Part shown: positions 1 to 8,998 of the stretch, one piece after another | Numbering within the stretch: position 1 is the stretch's first letter | How the letters are laid out: each line of letters starts with the position of its first letter | Assembly (NCBI GenBank): GCA_004352715.1 | Contig: SCFE01000092.1 | Location: 846,471 to 910,470 of the forward strand | From: Hofstenia miamia | Taxonomy: Eukaryota; Xenacoelomorpha; Acoela | Length of the DNA stretch: 64,000 bases | Direction: 5' to 3' | The notes under the pieces: model-generated | The model's database searches: none | Told to the model about the DNA's origin: nothing | Seen by the model: the letters and a program-made list of their open reading frames with translations, nothing else | Position numbers and translations under genes: made by a program

Positions 1-122
1 ATATCAATTCGCAATACTCAGCACAAAAACAATATTCTTAACAACTTTCAGCTGATTTGCTTAAAAAAATCTAGACAGCGTATACATCAACTCCGCTATT
101 TATTGCTAAGAAGTATTTTCCC

Positions 123-1140
123 AGGCGTTTATATTGGATACGGCCTGGACGCAGTGAAACTTGGTGGGACAATATTAAAAACTCCAGAACTTCAGCTAGT
201 GAATGGATTGACAATTTTCGACTTAATAAAATTGCTTTCGATGTGTTATGTATGAAAGTACAAACTTTTCTGAAAAAACAGGATTCAAACATGAGCTTTG
301 CAATATCAGTAGACAAGCAAATTGAATTGTCTATACTTTTTTAGTGATGGGGCGCATGCGTAAAACTGCGAATGCTTTTGGCATAGGAATTGCAACTGTC
401 GCAAAAATTGTTTTTAATTTAATTAATCAGGTTTAAGGCCCACGCTATTTACGTTTTCCAAAATTCAAAGAAGAGTTCTTTACATAAATGGCTATGTTTT
501 ATGAAAAAAGTGGATTTCCTCAATGCGTTGGATGCGTGGATGGCACACATATTGCAATTCAACAGCCCAAAGGTGAATCATCTGCATTTATTATTCGTAA
601 AGGATACTTTTCACTTAATGTACAAGCATAGCAGATTCAAGCTACAAATTGATAGATGTTCACATTAAATGGCCTGGTTCTGTTCATGATGGCAGAATAT
701 TTTCAATGTCTGGCGTAAATCAAAAATTAAAAACAAGCACTCCTGAATATTGCTGCAAAAGCATTTATGATTGTTCTCCTAGAACTTTTCCATATATTTT
801 AATAGATGATTCTTGTCCCTCATTATTTTATTGTCAAAAAGATTATGTTGGTGGAGGCTGCAATGGTTTCAAGCAATACTATAACTATAGTGATTGAGAA
901 CAGCTTTGGTCGATTAAAAAATCGCTTTCAGATATTAAAGAGTAAAATAAATTTGGAATTGACAAATACAATCAAAGTTATTTACTCATGCTTTATTCTC
1001 TAAAATTTTATTGAAGTACATTGTCATAACGATATCATAACAACCACAGATGTATCATTGGCATATGATTGTACGGACAGTGGGACTACCTGCAAAGATC
1101 GCCAAAAAAATTCAAGCGATGCTAGCAGAATTTATAAATA
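123..1140 (+). pseudogene. PIF/Harbinger-type transposase, broken
   Basis: Remnant of a DDE_Tnp_4 (Harbinger nuclease) transposase. Read across frames, it shows the family's N-terminal pattern near 141-310 (a WW-containing start, then a FDVLC-type helix). Next comes an 'AFGIGIATVAKIV' helix at about 368-415. The first catalytic aspartate is in CVDGTHIAI near 530-550, followed by KGYFSLNVQ near 600-625, the WPGSVHDGR motif near 668-700, and the acidic-residue helix IENSFGRLKNRF near 892-930. Stops (for example at 343 and 629) and several frame changes mean that no full protein can be made. The family normally acts with a separate Myb-like protein; none is seen here. No terminal inverted repeats were located, and the 5' end may lie outside the window. 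Assignment to the superfamily is secure; the boundaries are approximate. Confidence 0.8.
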
Positions 1141-2250
1141 ATTGAATTTTTCTGATAGTTATGTAAGCAATTTTATACTATTAGTAAACATTTTATAATT
1201 GTTCTAAGAATACTTTGAATGTACTGTTTATAAATATAATATATATACAATAGGGTGCAAATTAATCCGGCCACTACTATGGAACACACATAAATGAACT
1301 TAAAAGTACATAAAAGTACATATAGTATGACATGAAGTCTGCCAATTATCATGGAGCACATGATTTGCTAGCCCGTGTGTTGGTGTGTCTGTCTAAATTC
1401 TGATTCGCTCTTTATTCATTATACAATTACTCTAACCGGTATATTGTTAGTCACTATTTTGTAAACAAAATAGACACACCGCATGCATTACGGGAATTAA
1501 TTGTTCATCACCATACCGACAACATCAGTGCGCGGTGAATATCAACGTTTGTTAATGTTCCCAGGAGCACAGTTAATGACATTATCGCTCTATATAGGGT
1601 AAACTGGGGTGAATTTGACACGGGGTGAATCGGACACTATTACACTGTTTACATTTATTAGATTGTTTGAATACAGTTTTGGCGCAATTTAGTTTATTTT
1701 TTGAAGATATTATCTGTGAGGACCTAATTTTCAAGATGAAGGACAAACAGCAATTAAAAGCTGCCATGTTAGCCAAATATGCATTTCCAAACACCTGGTG
1801 TAATTATGACATGGCATTTATAATTAATCACTTTCTCTGCATACAGACTAGAAAGAGGATTTGCAACATACGTTTTTGTCACATTGCACACTTAACTATG
1901 TAAGAATCAGATATATTTAGAAACTTTTTACCAATCATCACGAGTTTCTTAAAAACTAAAAATTAAATGTTGGGTCTATTAGTGAGGTGAATCGGACAGT
2001 TCTGTGGCATCTCACCGAAAAAAATCTAAGATTGAATGATGTAAGCATCTACATGGAGATAACATATTAAAATTATTATACCGTGTGTCCCACGGTAAAC
2101 TTGAAAAACTGTTTGATAATATTTTATCTGCGTTGACTGAATGAATAATTAACACTTGTGAGTATTGATCAGACAACCAATGAAAATTGACTGCATCATT
2201 ATTTGGCCACTATAAAGCTCAATTTGTCATATATTTTTTGCATTTTAGAA

Positions 2251-3448
2251 ATGGACATCGATACGCGTGTGAAACTAGTGAAATATTTTTATCAAACTGA
2301 TTCTGCCACTTTAGCATTGCGTAAATTAATGACAACAGAAAATTTATCAAAGCCACCTTGTTCAACTCAAGCAATTGCAGATTTGATTAATAAATTTGAA
2401 AAGTTTGGGACAGTACAGAATTTACGTCGAACACCATAAAGCTCTACTGCAGCCCTCAATGATGATAAAGCTGAGAAAGTACGGAAAACCACTTTGTCTT
2501 TGCAGTCTGAATCATCTTGGGGAACAGCATCAGTTCGTCGGATAGCTACAGTAACAACAATACCGAAATCTACTGTACATCGCATTCTTCGAAAGAAACT
2601 GTCAATGAAGCCATATGTCATTAGTATTACTCAAAAATTAGAACCACGTGATTATGATGCACGATTGGAATTTGCGCAATGGTTTCTTACTGAAAAGGTC
2701 AATGATCTTGAAAATGTATTGTTTAGTGATGAAGCCTATTTTTATGTAGATGGCACTGTTTATACTCGCAATGCTTACGTGTGGTCTGAAGAAAATCCTC
2801 GAATGCATGTAGAAAAACCTTTACACTCTGAGAAAGTTTGTGTTTGGATGGGATTTTCGGGAAAAATTAAACTTGATCCTTTTATTATACCGGATGCAAC
2901 TTCCATTAATGGTGATGAATATTTAAATATCCTCGAATCACACATCGTTCCACAACAAGAAGCATCATCGTTTGTCGTCCACTACCTTTCAGCAAGACGG
3001 CGCGCCTCCACATATTAGAAATGATGTCAAACAGTTTATTAAATCGCAATTTAAAGAACGAGTGATTAGTATGCACTTTGAACATCCTTGGCCTGCACGA
3101 TCTCCTGACATGTCTCCACTTGATGTTTGGTATTGGAGTCACGTAAAACGTCTTGTCTATTCTCGTGGCCCTGCCAAAGACATTGAAGAGCTGAAGAACC
3201 GAATTGAAATTGCTGCCGGTGAAGTTACGAGTGCACAAATATCAAACGCATTGTCCTCATTTATTGATCGCTTGCAACTAATAATTGAAGAAAAGGGTAG
3301 TCACATTGAGCCGCTCATTTANNNNNNNNNNNNNNNNNNNNNNNNNNNNNNNNNNNNNNNNNNNNNNNNNNNNNNNNNNNNNNNNNNNNNNNNNNNNNNN
3401 NNNNNNNNNNNNNNNNNAAAGGGTAGTCACATTGAGCCGCTCATTTAA
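2251..3448 (+). pseudogene. mariner-like transposase, two lesions
   Basis: Start chosen at the ATG at 2251, just after a possible 3' splice site (CATTTTAG). The N-terminus is a helix-turn-helix of the type found in the DUF4817-containing mariner group. A second HTH (SVRRIATVTTIPKSTVHRIL) lies near 2530-2590. The catalytic domain shows FSDEAYF (D1, near 2727), QQDGAPPH (D2, near 2990-3010) and WPARSPDMSPLD (near 3090-3125). By my count, 36 residues separate the D of QQDG from the D of SPD, and 41 separate it from the following D, so the class is DD36D or DD41D depending on alignment. An in-frame TAA at 2437-2439 and a frame change near 2985 inactivate it. Family length (about 340-390 aa) is otherwise preserved. 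Confidence 0.85.
3292..3447. other. Assembly gap with duplicated 30-bp flanks
   Basis: A run of 96 N (3322-3417) is flanked by identical 30-bp sequences at 3292-3321 and 3418-3447 (the end of the mariner transposase gene). The duplicate is best explained by two contig ends that overlap but were not merged. The true sequence probably has a single copy and no gap. Confidence 0.85.
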
Positions 3449-3659
3449 CTATTCACTTTTGTCCTTTTTCAGTTTAAATTGTGTTTAAACAAAATTTTAG
3501 TGTTTTGTTTTATTATTAAAAAATAAATTTCAATAAAAAAATTAATTTTTTACAATTACAAAAATTTATTTTATCAAGTTTACCGTGGGACACACGGTAT
3601 ATAATATAATACAATGCAAATTGACATATTATGAATTGCAAATTCATCTTTGACTTGCT

Positions 3660-4490
3660 CAAACTTATACAAAAAGCCCTGGTGATCCCTGTATTCTTGT
3701 GTTAGATGGACATGGTTCTCACCTCACAGTTGACACTCTAGAATTTGCAATGGTAAATAAGATTGAATTAATTTGCATCCCACCACATTCAAGTAATCGA
3801 CTTCAGCCATTAGATACTAGTTTTAATGGGCCATTGAAGAGGGCTTGTTCAGATGCTGTGAAAATTTTCTCAGGAATCCAAACAAAGTTGTTTTGACTAA
3901 ACATGAATTTGGCACTGTGTTTTCTCCTGTTTGGCTAGAAATGTGCAAAAAAAATTTTTTGACGATTAAAGGATTTCAATATTGTGGATTATTTCCATTG
4001 AGAAATCCTACAAATGACGATGACTTCCATTTATCAAGGTCATACATATCTGTGAATAATGATGTTAATGAAGATATTCCTCATAGTTCAACATCAGAAC
4101 AACCAAACCAATCCACTACAGCAACATTGGCTTTAAAAGTTATTTCACCATCGCCCTGCACATACAAGACCTCATCAAGCATCTGTAACAAATGAGACAT
4201 TTATTGAGCATCTGTAACAAATGAGACATTTATTGCTTCAAAGCGTGAAAGGAGTAACACCGAAAGTAAGCTCTCCAATCCCCAAAAGTCTTCAAAACGT
4301 AAAATAAATTTAAAGCCAATCTCACAAAATGAGCCCAGTACCAGTAATTTAGAGTACCTTGGCTGTGTCTGCCTTGCCAACTGGAATGCTTCCTGTGCAG
4401 ATTGGTTTGAATGTACTTTATGCAAACAATGGGTATGTAAAGATTGCTTTGGCACAGAAACGTGTTTTAACTGTTCTATGTCACTTTTGT
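3660..4490 (+). pseudogene. pogo-like transposase C-terminal half with cysteine-rich tail
   Basis: Encodes the second half of a DDE_1 superfamily domain (jerky/Tigger/pogo group): LVLDGHGSHLT (catalytic D, near 3693-3725), then IPPHSSNRLQPLDTS near 3777-3825, which is the strongly conserved PPH.S..LQPLD signature. A frame change near 3880 moves the reading to 'FGTVFSPVWLEMCKKNF' and a 'GFQYCGLFPL' segment. Further down (about 4345-4490) a tail rich in Cys and Trp (C..C.....C..W..C..C..W.C..C) resembles the small zinc-binding tails attached to many insect and cnidarian jerky-like proteins. The first catalytic D and the DNA-binding domain are absent from this copy. Confidence 0.75.
4178..4235. 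repeat. Perfect 29-bp tandem duplication
   Basis: Two adjacent identical 29-bp copies (4178-4206, 4207-4235; unit starts AGCATCTGTAACAAATGAGA) within the decayed pogo-like transposase. It looks like a recent replication slip. Confidence 0.9.
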
Positions 4491-5509
4491 GAATTGCTGT
4501 ACTTGGTGTTACATAAATATTCGATTTTGAAATTTTAGCCCTGCATTAATCCTCTTTTTAAATATTGTGTCCAATTCCCCCCATTTACTGACCCCAAGGC
4601 AGTGTGATGATGTAATGATAAATATTTTCCCCATTATTATATTTTTTGCAAAAATTATGCTAGAAATGTTGCATGTAGTGTGGACAACTACTTTGAATAA
4701 AAAAAACGTATAAAAAATTTTATGTAGATATTGAAAAAGCTGATTCACAAAAAGTGTGTAAAATTCACCCCAGTTTACCCTAAGCGAACAGGCGCAATTT
4801 CATCAACCCGGACTGGTCATTGTGTTCGCAAACGAAAGCTGAGTCAGCGAACCGAACGAGCATTGGCCAGGGAAGCATCATTAACCCTAGAGCAACAGCA
4901 CGGCAACTACAACATGAGGTGGTATCACCTCGAGTACACCTCTCTACAATTAAACGATCTCTCCAACGCAGCGGCAGAAAGACTTATGCACCTCTTAATC
5001 CCCTGGCCTGACAGGCCCGCAGCAACGTCATCGCTTGCATTGGGCTAATGAATGTCGACACATGACAGTGGCTGATTTGTATCGTGTTGTTTTCTCAGAT
5101 GAGTGCGCATTTGATGTCATTTCACAGCCACGCTCACAATACGTTTGACGCAGTGCAAAAATGAAAGGTAATGCAACAACATACTCGTTTAACTCCGACC
5201 ATTTCAACAGCGGCTTATGATATGGGGTTGCTTTATTGCTACTGCCTTGAGTCCTATTGTACCAATTGAAGGCACTATGAATGCCAATAAGTACGTCACA
5301 ACGGTTCATGATCATTTTTTCTTTGAACAAATTATTATATGCTTAAAACGTGACCTCATTTTTTGTTTAATCATGTCCGTGCTCTACTTTTTGAAAATTA
5401 TATTGAATTCTTTTATTTTTGTAAAGCATAAAAATGATGCAGATATTGCCACACATAATTGTACATCATAAATTCTAATTGTTGTTGATATTTCATCATT
5501 TTGGTTTTC

Positions 5510-6704
5510 AGATACCTATGACCCCGATATAGCGAAAACACTCCGGTCCAAAATTCAATCATTGTCACAACAAAATATTCCACTCAAAGAGATATATAGA
5601 CGTTTGAAAATCAGTAGAAACAATGCCAGGAAATGGTCTAGATTTGAAGATGGAAATGTTACTCACAAGTAAAGAAAGGGCAAACCCACCAAACTCTCAC
5701 CAAACACTAAAATCCAAATAAAGAATCTTGCAAAAGAAAAAGTGGGGGTTTGTATGCGACAAGTTACGAAAAAGGTCAATTTTAGTGAAGATTATGTTTC
5801 TTGGAGTAAGAAGATTGGTACCACAACTGTCTGGCATTTTGTGAAGTCTACAAACTGGGGAATAACAGCGTATAAGAAATAATTACCTCAATGTTATCAA
5901 TAAAAAATGTTCAGGAACGTCTTTCCTTCTGTAACAGAATGGTAAATGAAAGCTATACTGACGATAGTCCAGATGGAAGAAAAAAGAGGGCATATTCTTT
6001 TCACAGACGAAAGTCCTATAGAATTGAATCCAAAACCAAATCAACAGAACAGAAGAATGATCCTTCCTCAATCCCAATAGTTGCTGTTCCAAAGTTTACT
6101 TTCAAAATTATGGTGGCAGGTGGCATTACAAGATATGGTAAAACAGAAACTTTTGTAGTTGATCAAAATAAAACTGTTAATGGAGAGTATTACAGAGAAA
6201 AAATGTTACCAATATACACAGGTGCAATAAAATCTGCTAGATTAGTTCCTGATCCTTCGCTTGGCATTTTAATCCAAGATGGAGTTCGCTGTCACACAGC
6301 CAATGCTACACAAGAACATTACTGACAGTGGCATCGGCATCAAGTACTGGAGTGACTGGCCTGGAAATTCGCCAGATCTCAATGTTATAGAGAATAACTA
6401 GTCGACCTTACAGGAATCAGTATTCAAGGAACCGTGACCAATTAAGCAATCGCGTACGTGAAGAATGGAACGCAATTCCACAATCAACTTTAACATCTTT
6501 GGTCGAAAGTTTTCCCAGTCGTGTGAATCAGTGTCTGGAGAACAATGGATATTCAACAAAATACTGAAACAATGTTATTTAACTAAAATAATTTTGTAGA
6601 ATACATTTAAAATTGTTTTTAATAAAAAATCTTAATATTAATTAGTTTTATTACTTATAATTTTAAAATAATGGAGAGGGGTCAGGAACTTTTGGATAAC
6701 CCTG
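5510..6704 (+). mobile_element. Second Tc1-like transposon, 5' end missing, transposase decayed
   Basis: Transposase remnants start near 5520 with a paired helix-turn-helix region (IPLKEIYRRLKISRNNARKW near 5580-5640). They continue through NARKWSRFEDG, a 'FSDESP'-like first catalytic region (about 5998-6012, frame broken), VAGGITRYGKT (6115-6145), IQDGVRCHTANAT (second D, about 6270-6310) and WPGNSPDLNVIEN (catalytic E, about 6358-6398). Stops and frame shifts at 5670, 5879 and 6323 inactivate it. The 3' terminus is clear: the complement of CAGGGTTATCCAAAAGTTCC ends at 6704, followed by TA. No matching left terminus was found, and a TTTTGGTTTTCAG stretch just before 5511 could be a relic 3' splice site. 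Confidence 0.8.
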
Positions 6705-7149
6705 TATTTTCAATGGAGATCAAGCCTTACTTTTGGTTCTTGCTCAGGAAAATTCTGCGACCACCTTTTCACGGTTGCTATTACAATCACAAACACTGGC
6801 AGGATAAAATCTTTGGATATATTCAAAACATAACGTCACACATTATTCTAGTCATCACAATGTGTTTGTACCTTGCTTTCAATAATAATTCATTGGTCAT
6901 TAATGTAATTTTCAATGTATATTTAGCTTATTTTTCAATGCTTGAATATTTGCTAGTAGTTGCTTTATACAACATGGAATAATGATATCTTTCAAGTACT
7001 CCCGTAAGAACTGACGGTAGAATACAGTTTTTAAACATTTGTTTGCTTCTTGCATAATCAAAAACCTTGCTTTATTTTGAAACATTCGCAAGATCAAACA
7101 TTATAATGGCTCCTTTCTAGGAGAAGGCCCTTTTCTTATTTAATTAATC
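6705..7149. other. No recognisable gene
   Basis: AT-rich. It holds a plus-strand frame of about 100 codons (6671-6982) and a minus-strand frame of about 60 codons, neither with a recognisable motif. The missing C-terminal exon(s) of SMPD4 could lie here or to the left, but I could not identify one. Confidence 0.4.
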
Positions 7150-7549
7150 ATATTTCTCAACCTTTTGTACCAATGGTCCACTTTTCCTCTTAATTTTTTA
7201 GCTGGAGCCGCTAAAAAATCACTAATAAAATAGCAGAGGAATTGTTAATACATTAAAGATATAATGAATAACTACGCTTTATTTTGAAGGAAAACTAAAC
7301 TAATACAAATAACTTATTTACCAATTAAACTTCAAGGAACATTTATGTACATTAGTAAATAATATACCTTTTTAAGATGAGCGAGTAAATAAAATATGAA
7401 GAATAAAAAACCTTTTGGACTAGAATTATCCTATGAACCACTAAAATATCATCGGGGACCGCCAACTCACTAGTTTTTGTAAGTGGACCCCAGTAATTTT
7501 TCATGGACCCCTAGAGGCCATGTAGACCCCGGTTGAGAACCACTGACTT
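7150..7549. mobile_element. hAT-type MITE
   Basis: Non-coding unit with hAT-style ends. The right end reads inward, on the complement, as CAGTGGTTCTCAACCGGGG, ending at 7549. The eroded left end near 7152 has TTCTCAACCTTTTGTACC followed by AATGGTCCAC, the mate of that terminus. Nearby 'GGACCCC' stretches are the usual subterminal sequence of this MITE type. The terminal CAGTGG of the left end and the 8-bp target duplication are not preserved. Confidence 0.65.
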
Positions 7550-8475
7550 AGATCACGAAGAAATTAAGTATTTATATTTTGCAGATAAAATCGTACATCT
7601 TAGAACTCAATAAACTATAAAATTATTCTCTTATTAGAAATATTTCACAAAATTAAGAAATAATTCATGAAATTGACTAAAAGTTCGTTAAAATGCATAG
7701 TAGAAACTATTTAAGGCTTAATGAAATAACTTGTTCATAAAACTAAACGCGGGAGCATAAAAACAATTGTCTGTTGGTAAAAAACTTTTGTTACTACAAC
7801 GAAACAATGACTATCTTCAAATCAAGAACACGAATCCCGTTCAAAAAAACATCTGGAATCTAACATAATTCTGTATTTTTAGAGGTCGATGTAGTATTTG
7901 GAGCAAAATAATATTTGATCAGAATCTGCATGCACATAGTGAAGTTTATGCTTCACTAAAGACGATTGTGTAGGAAAGATTTGAAAATATGTAAAAAAGT
8001 GTTTAAATGCATTTACTTTAAAAGTAACTTAATACAAAAGTCTCAGGAGCAATGCGCTGGTAGGGTAGTAATAAAATGTATATCAAAAAATTTCCAATGA
8101 AAAAATTAACTTACTGAGATTTAGAAAATATCGATGTTTGTATTATCATAATCACTGGCAAGAAAGTTTCCAATCAAATATTAAATAGAAATTTACATAA
8201 ATTGTATTACGAGACAAAGTTTTACTTGTATAGGATGAAAAAATCTAAGATAATTGGCTTTGAATAAGTTCGATAACATTCCATTCATTGAAGACAATCA
8301 AAATGAATATATCTTAGGACTAAAGATGTCAATCCAAAAATTGTCAATGCATTCGATCTCAACTAACAATTATAATAATAGTACGAATTATTATATGATA
8401 AATTTGAATAACTTAATATTGGGACTAGTAATATTACATGCTAGTGAATAATAAAAAACGTAGAAAAAATCAAAC
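7550..8475. other. Presumed SMPD4 intron or 3' region, nothing recognised
   Basis: AT-rich with only short chance frames (longest 8254-8451, plus). As the minus-strand SMPD4 exon ends at 8476 with a GT donor, this is intron unless the gene ends here by retention. Confidence 0.4.
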
Positions 8476-8998
8476 CTTTTTATTGATTTTGCATGAGATT
8501 TGATATAAGCGATTTGTTAGATATTCATTTTCGTATGAACGTATAGGTTGGAGAACTGGGTCGCCTCTATAAAGTACATTTACTCTGCGGTCGCCATTGA
8601 GCAGCTAAACATTTTAATTCAAAAGCGATTAGTTTTGTTATTCAATTTCAATAATTAAATCCTTACACACATTAGTAAATAAGAAAATTGCATTAGTTAC
8701 TAAAATCATAATAATACTAATTATTTTATCCATGCCCACTCATATAATATAATAATGGATTCCATGAAGACTCAGTTTTCAAAAAATTTGATTTCAAACA
8801 GTTGATAATTAAACAACTTAAAAACTATTAAATAGATACTAAAGTCAAGTTTGTTTATGTTTATCATATGCCAAAAACAAGTAAAAATGCCTAAAATATA
8901 AATCGAAAATTACCCAAAATAAAATTTTCTGTATATATTTGGGCTGAGTATGAGTGCGAGAACTCACCTTGTTTCTTCCCCTACTCCAATAGCTCTTG
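8476..8998 (-). CDS. SMPD4: SMPD4 exons near the C-terminus (8968-8998 and 8476-8604)
   Basis: Exon 8476-8604 (129 nt, phase 0 at both ends) has acceptor AATGTTTAG and donor AAG|GTTTGA. Its 43 codons include LLNGDRRVN and GDPVLQPIRSYENEYL, which is near-diagnostic for SMPD4, whose vertebrate members have a nearly identical GDPELQPIRSYE stretch. The small exon 8968-8998 (31 nt) ends at a good GTGAGT donor and gives KSYWSRGRNK, aligning with the 'LTPLGRYQ' motif that precedes 'NGLRR' in the family. Its phase joins 8476-8604 exactly. It does not join 18575-18679 directly, so another exon is expected in between. The small exon is less certain than the larger one. Confidence 0.8.

Larger units (their letters stand above)
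2081..3597 (+). mobile_element. mariner-like transposon (innermost layer)
   Basis: Delimited by perfect 24-bp terminal inverted repeats beginning CCGTGTGTCCCACGGTAAAC (2081-2104, complement at 3574-3597). TA dinucleotides lie on both sides (2079-2080 and 3598-3599), as expected for Tc1/mariner insertion. It carries one transposase gene (2251-3448). It lies inside the pogo-like element and is therefore the youngest insertion of the nest. The near-intact ends and low number of lesions agree with that. An assembly gap (3322-3417) falls near its 3' end and is flanked by a 30-bp duplicate. Confidence 0.9.
1597..4780 (+). mobile_element. pogo/Tigger-like transposon (middle layer), internally deleted
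   Basis: Bounded by inverted 20-bp ends: GGGTAAACTGGGGTGAATTT at 1597-1616 and its exact complement at 4761-4780. It is flanked by TA at 1595-1596 and 4781-4782, the target duplication typical of this superfamily. The right part encodes the DDE_1-type catalytic end (see 3660-4490). The left part (1617-2080) has only short unconvincing frames, so the helix-turn-helix/CENP-B-like half appears deleted. A mariner (2081-3597) is inserted inside it. A GGTGAATCGGACA motif recurs at 1624 and near 1986, possibly subterminal transposase-binding repeats. Confidence 0.8.
1253..5345 (+). mobile_element. Tc1-like transposon remnant (outer layer of the nest), split by an insertion
   Basis: The left half (1253-1594) starts with a Tc1-style terminus, GGGTGCAAATTAATCCGG. 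It contains a degenerate N-terminal transposase reading with the helix 'LRELIVHH' near 1494 and 'STVNDIIALY' near 1568-1594. The frame resumes at 4783 with the second helix-turn-helix and then the 'RLHWANEC' and 'VVFSDECAFD' signatures (first catalytic D) near 5025-5115. Between the halves sits the pogo-like element 1597-4780, which interrupts the coding region at a TA. Multiple stops show that this copy is dead. The 3' terminus cannot be found: the sequence loses similarity at about 5345, where the next Tc1 remnant begins soon after. It is the oldest of three nested insertions. Confidence 0.7.
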
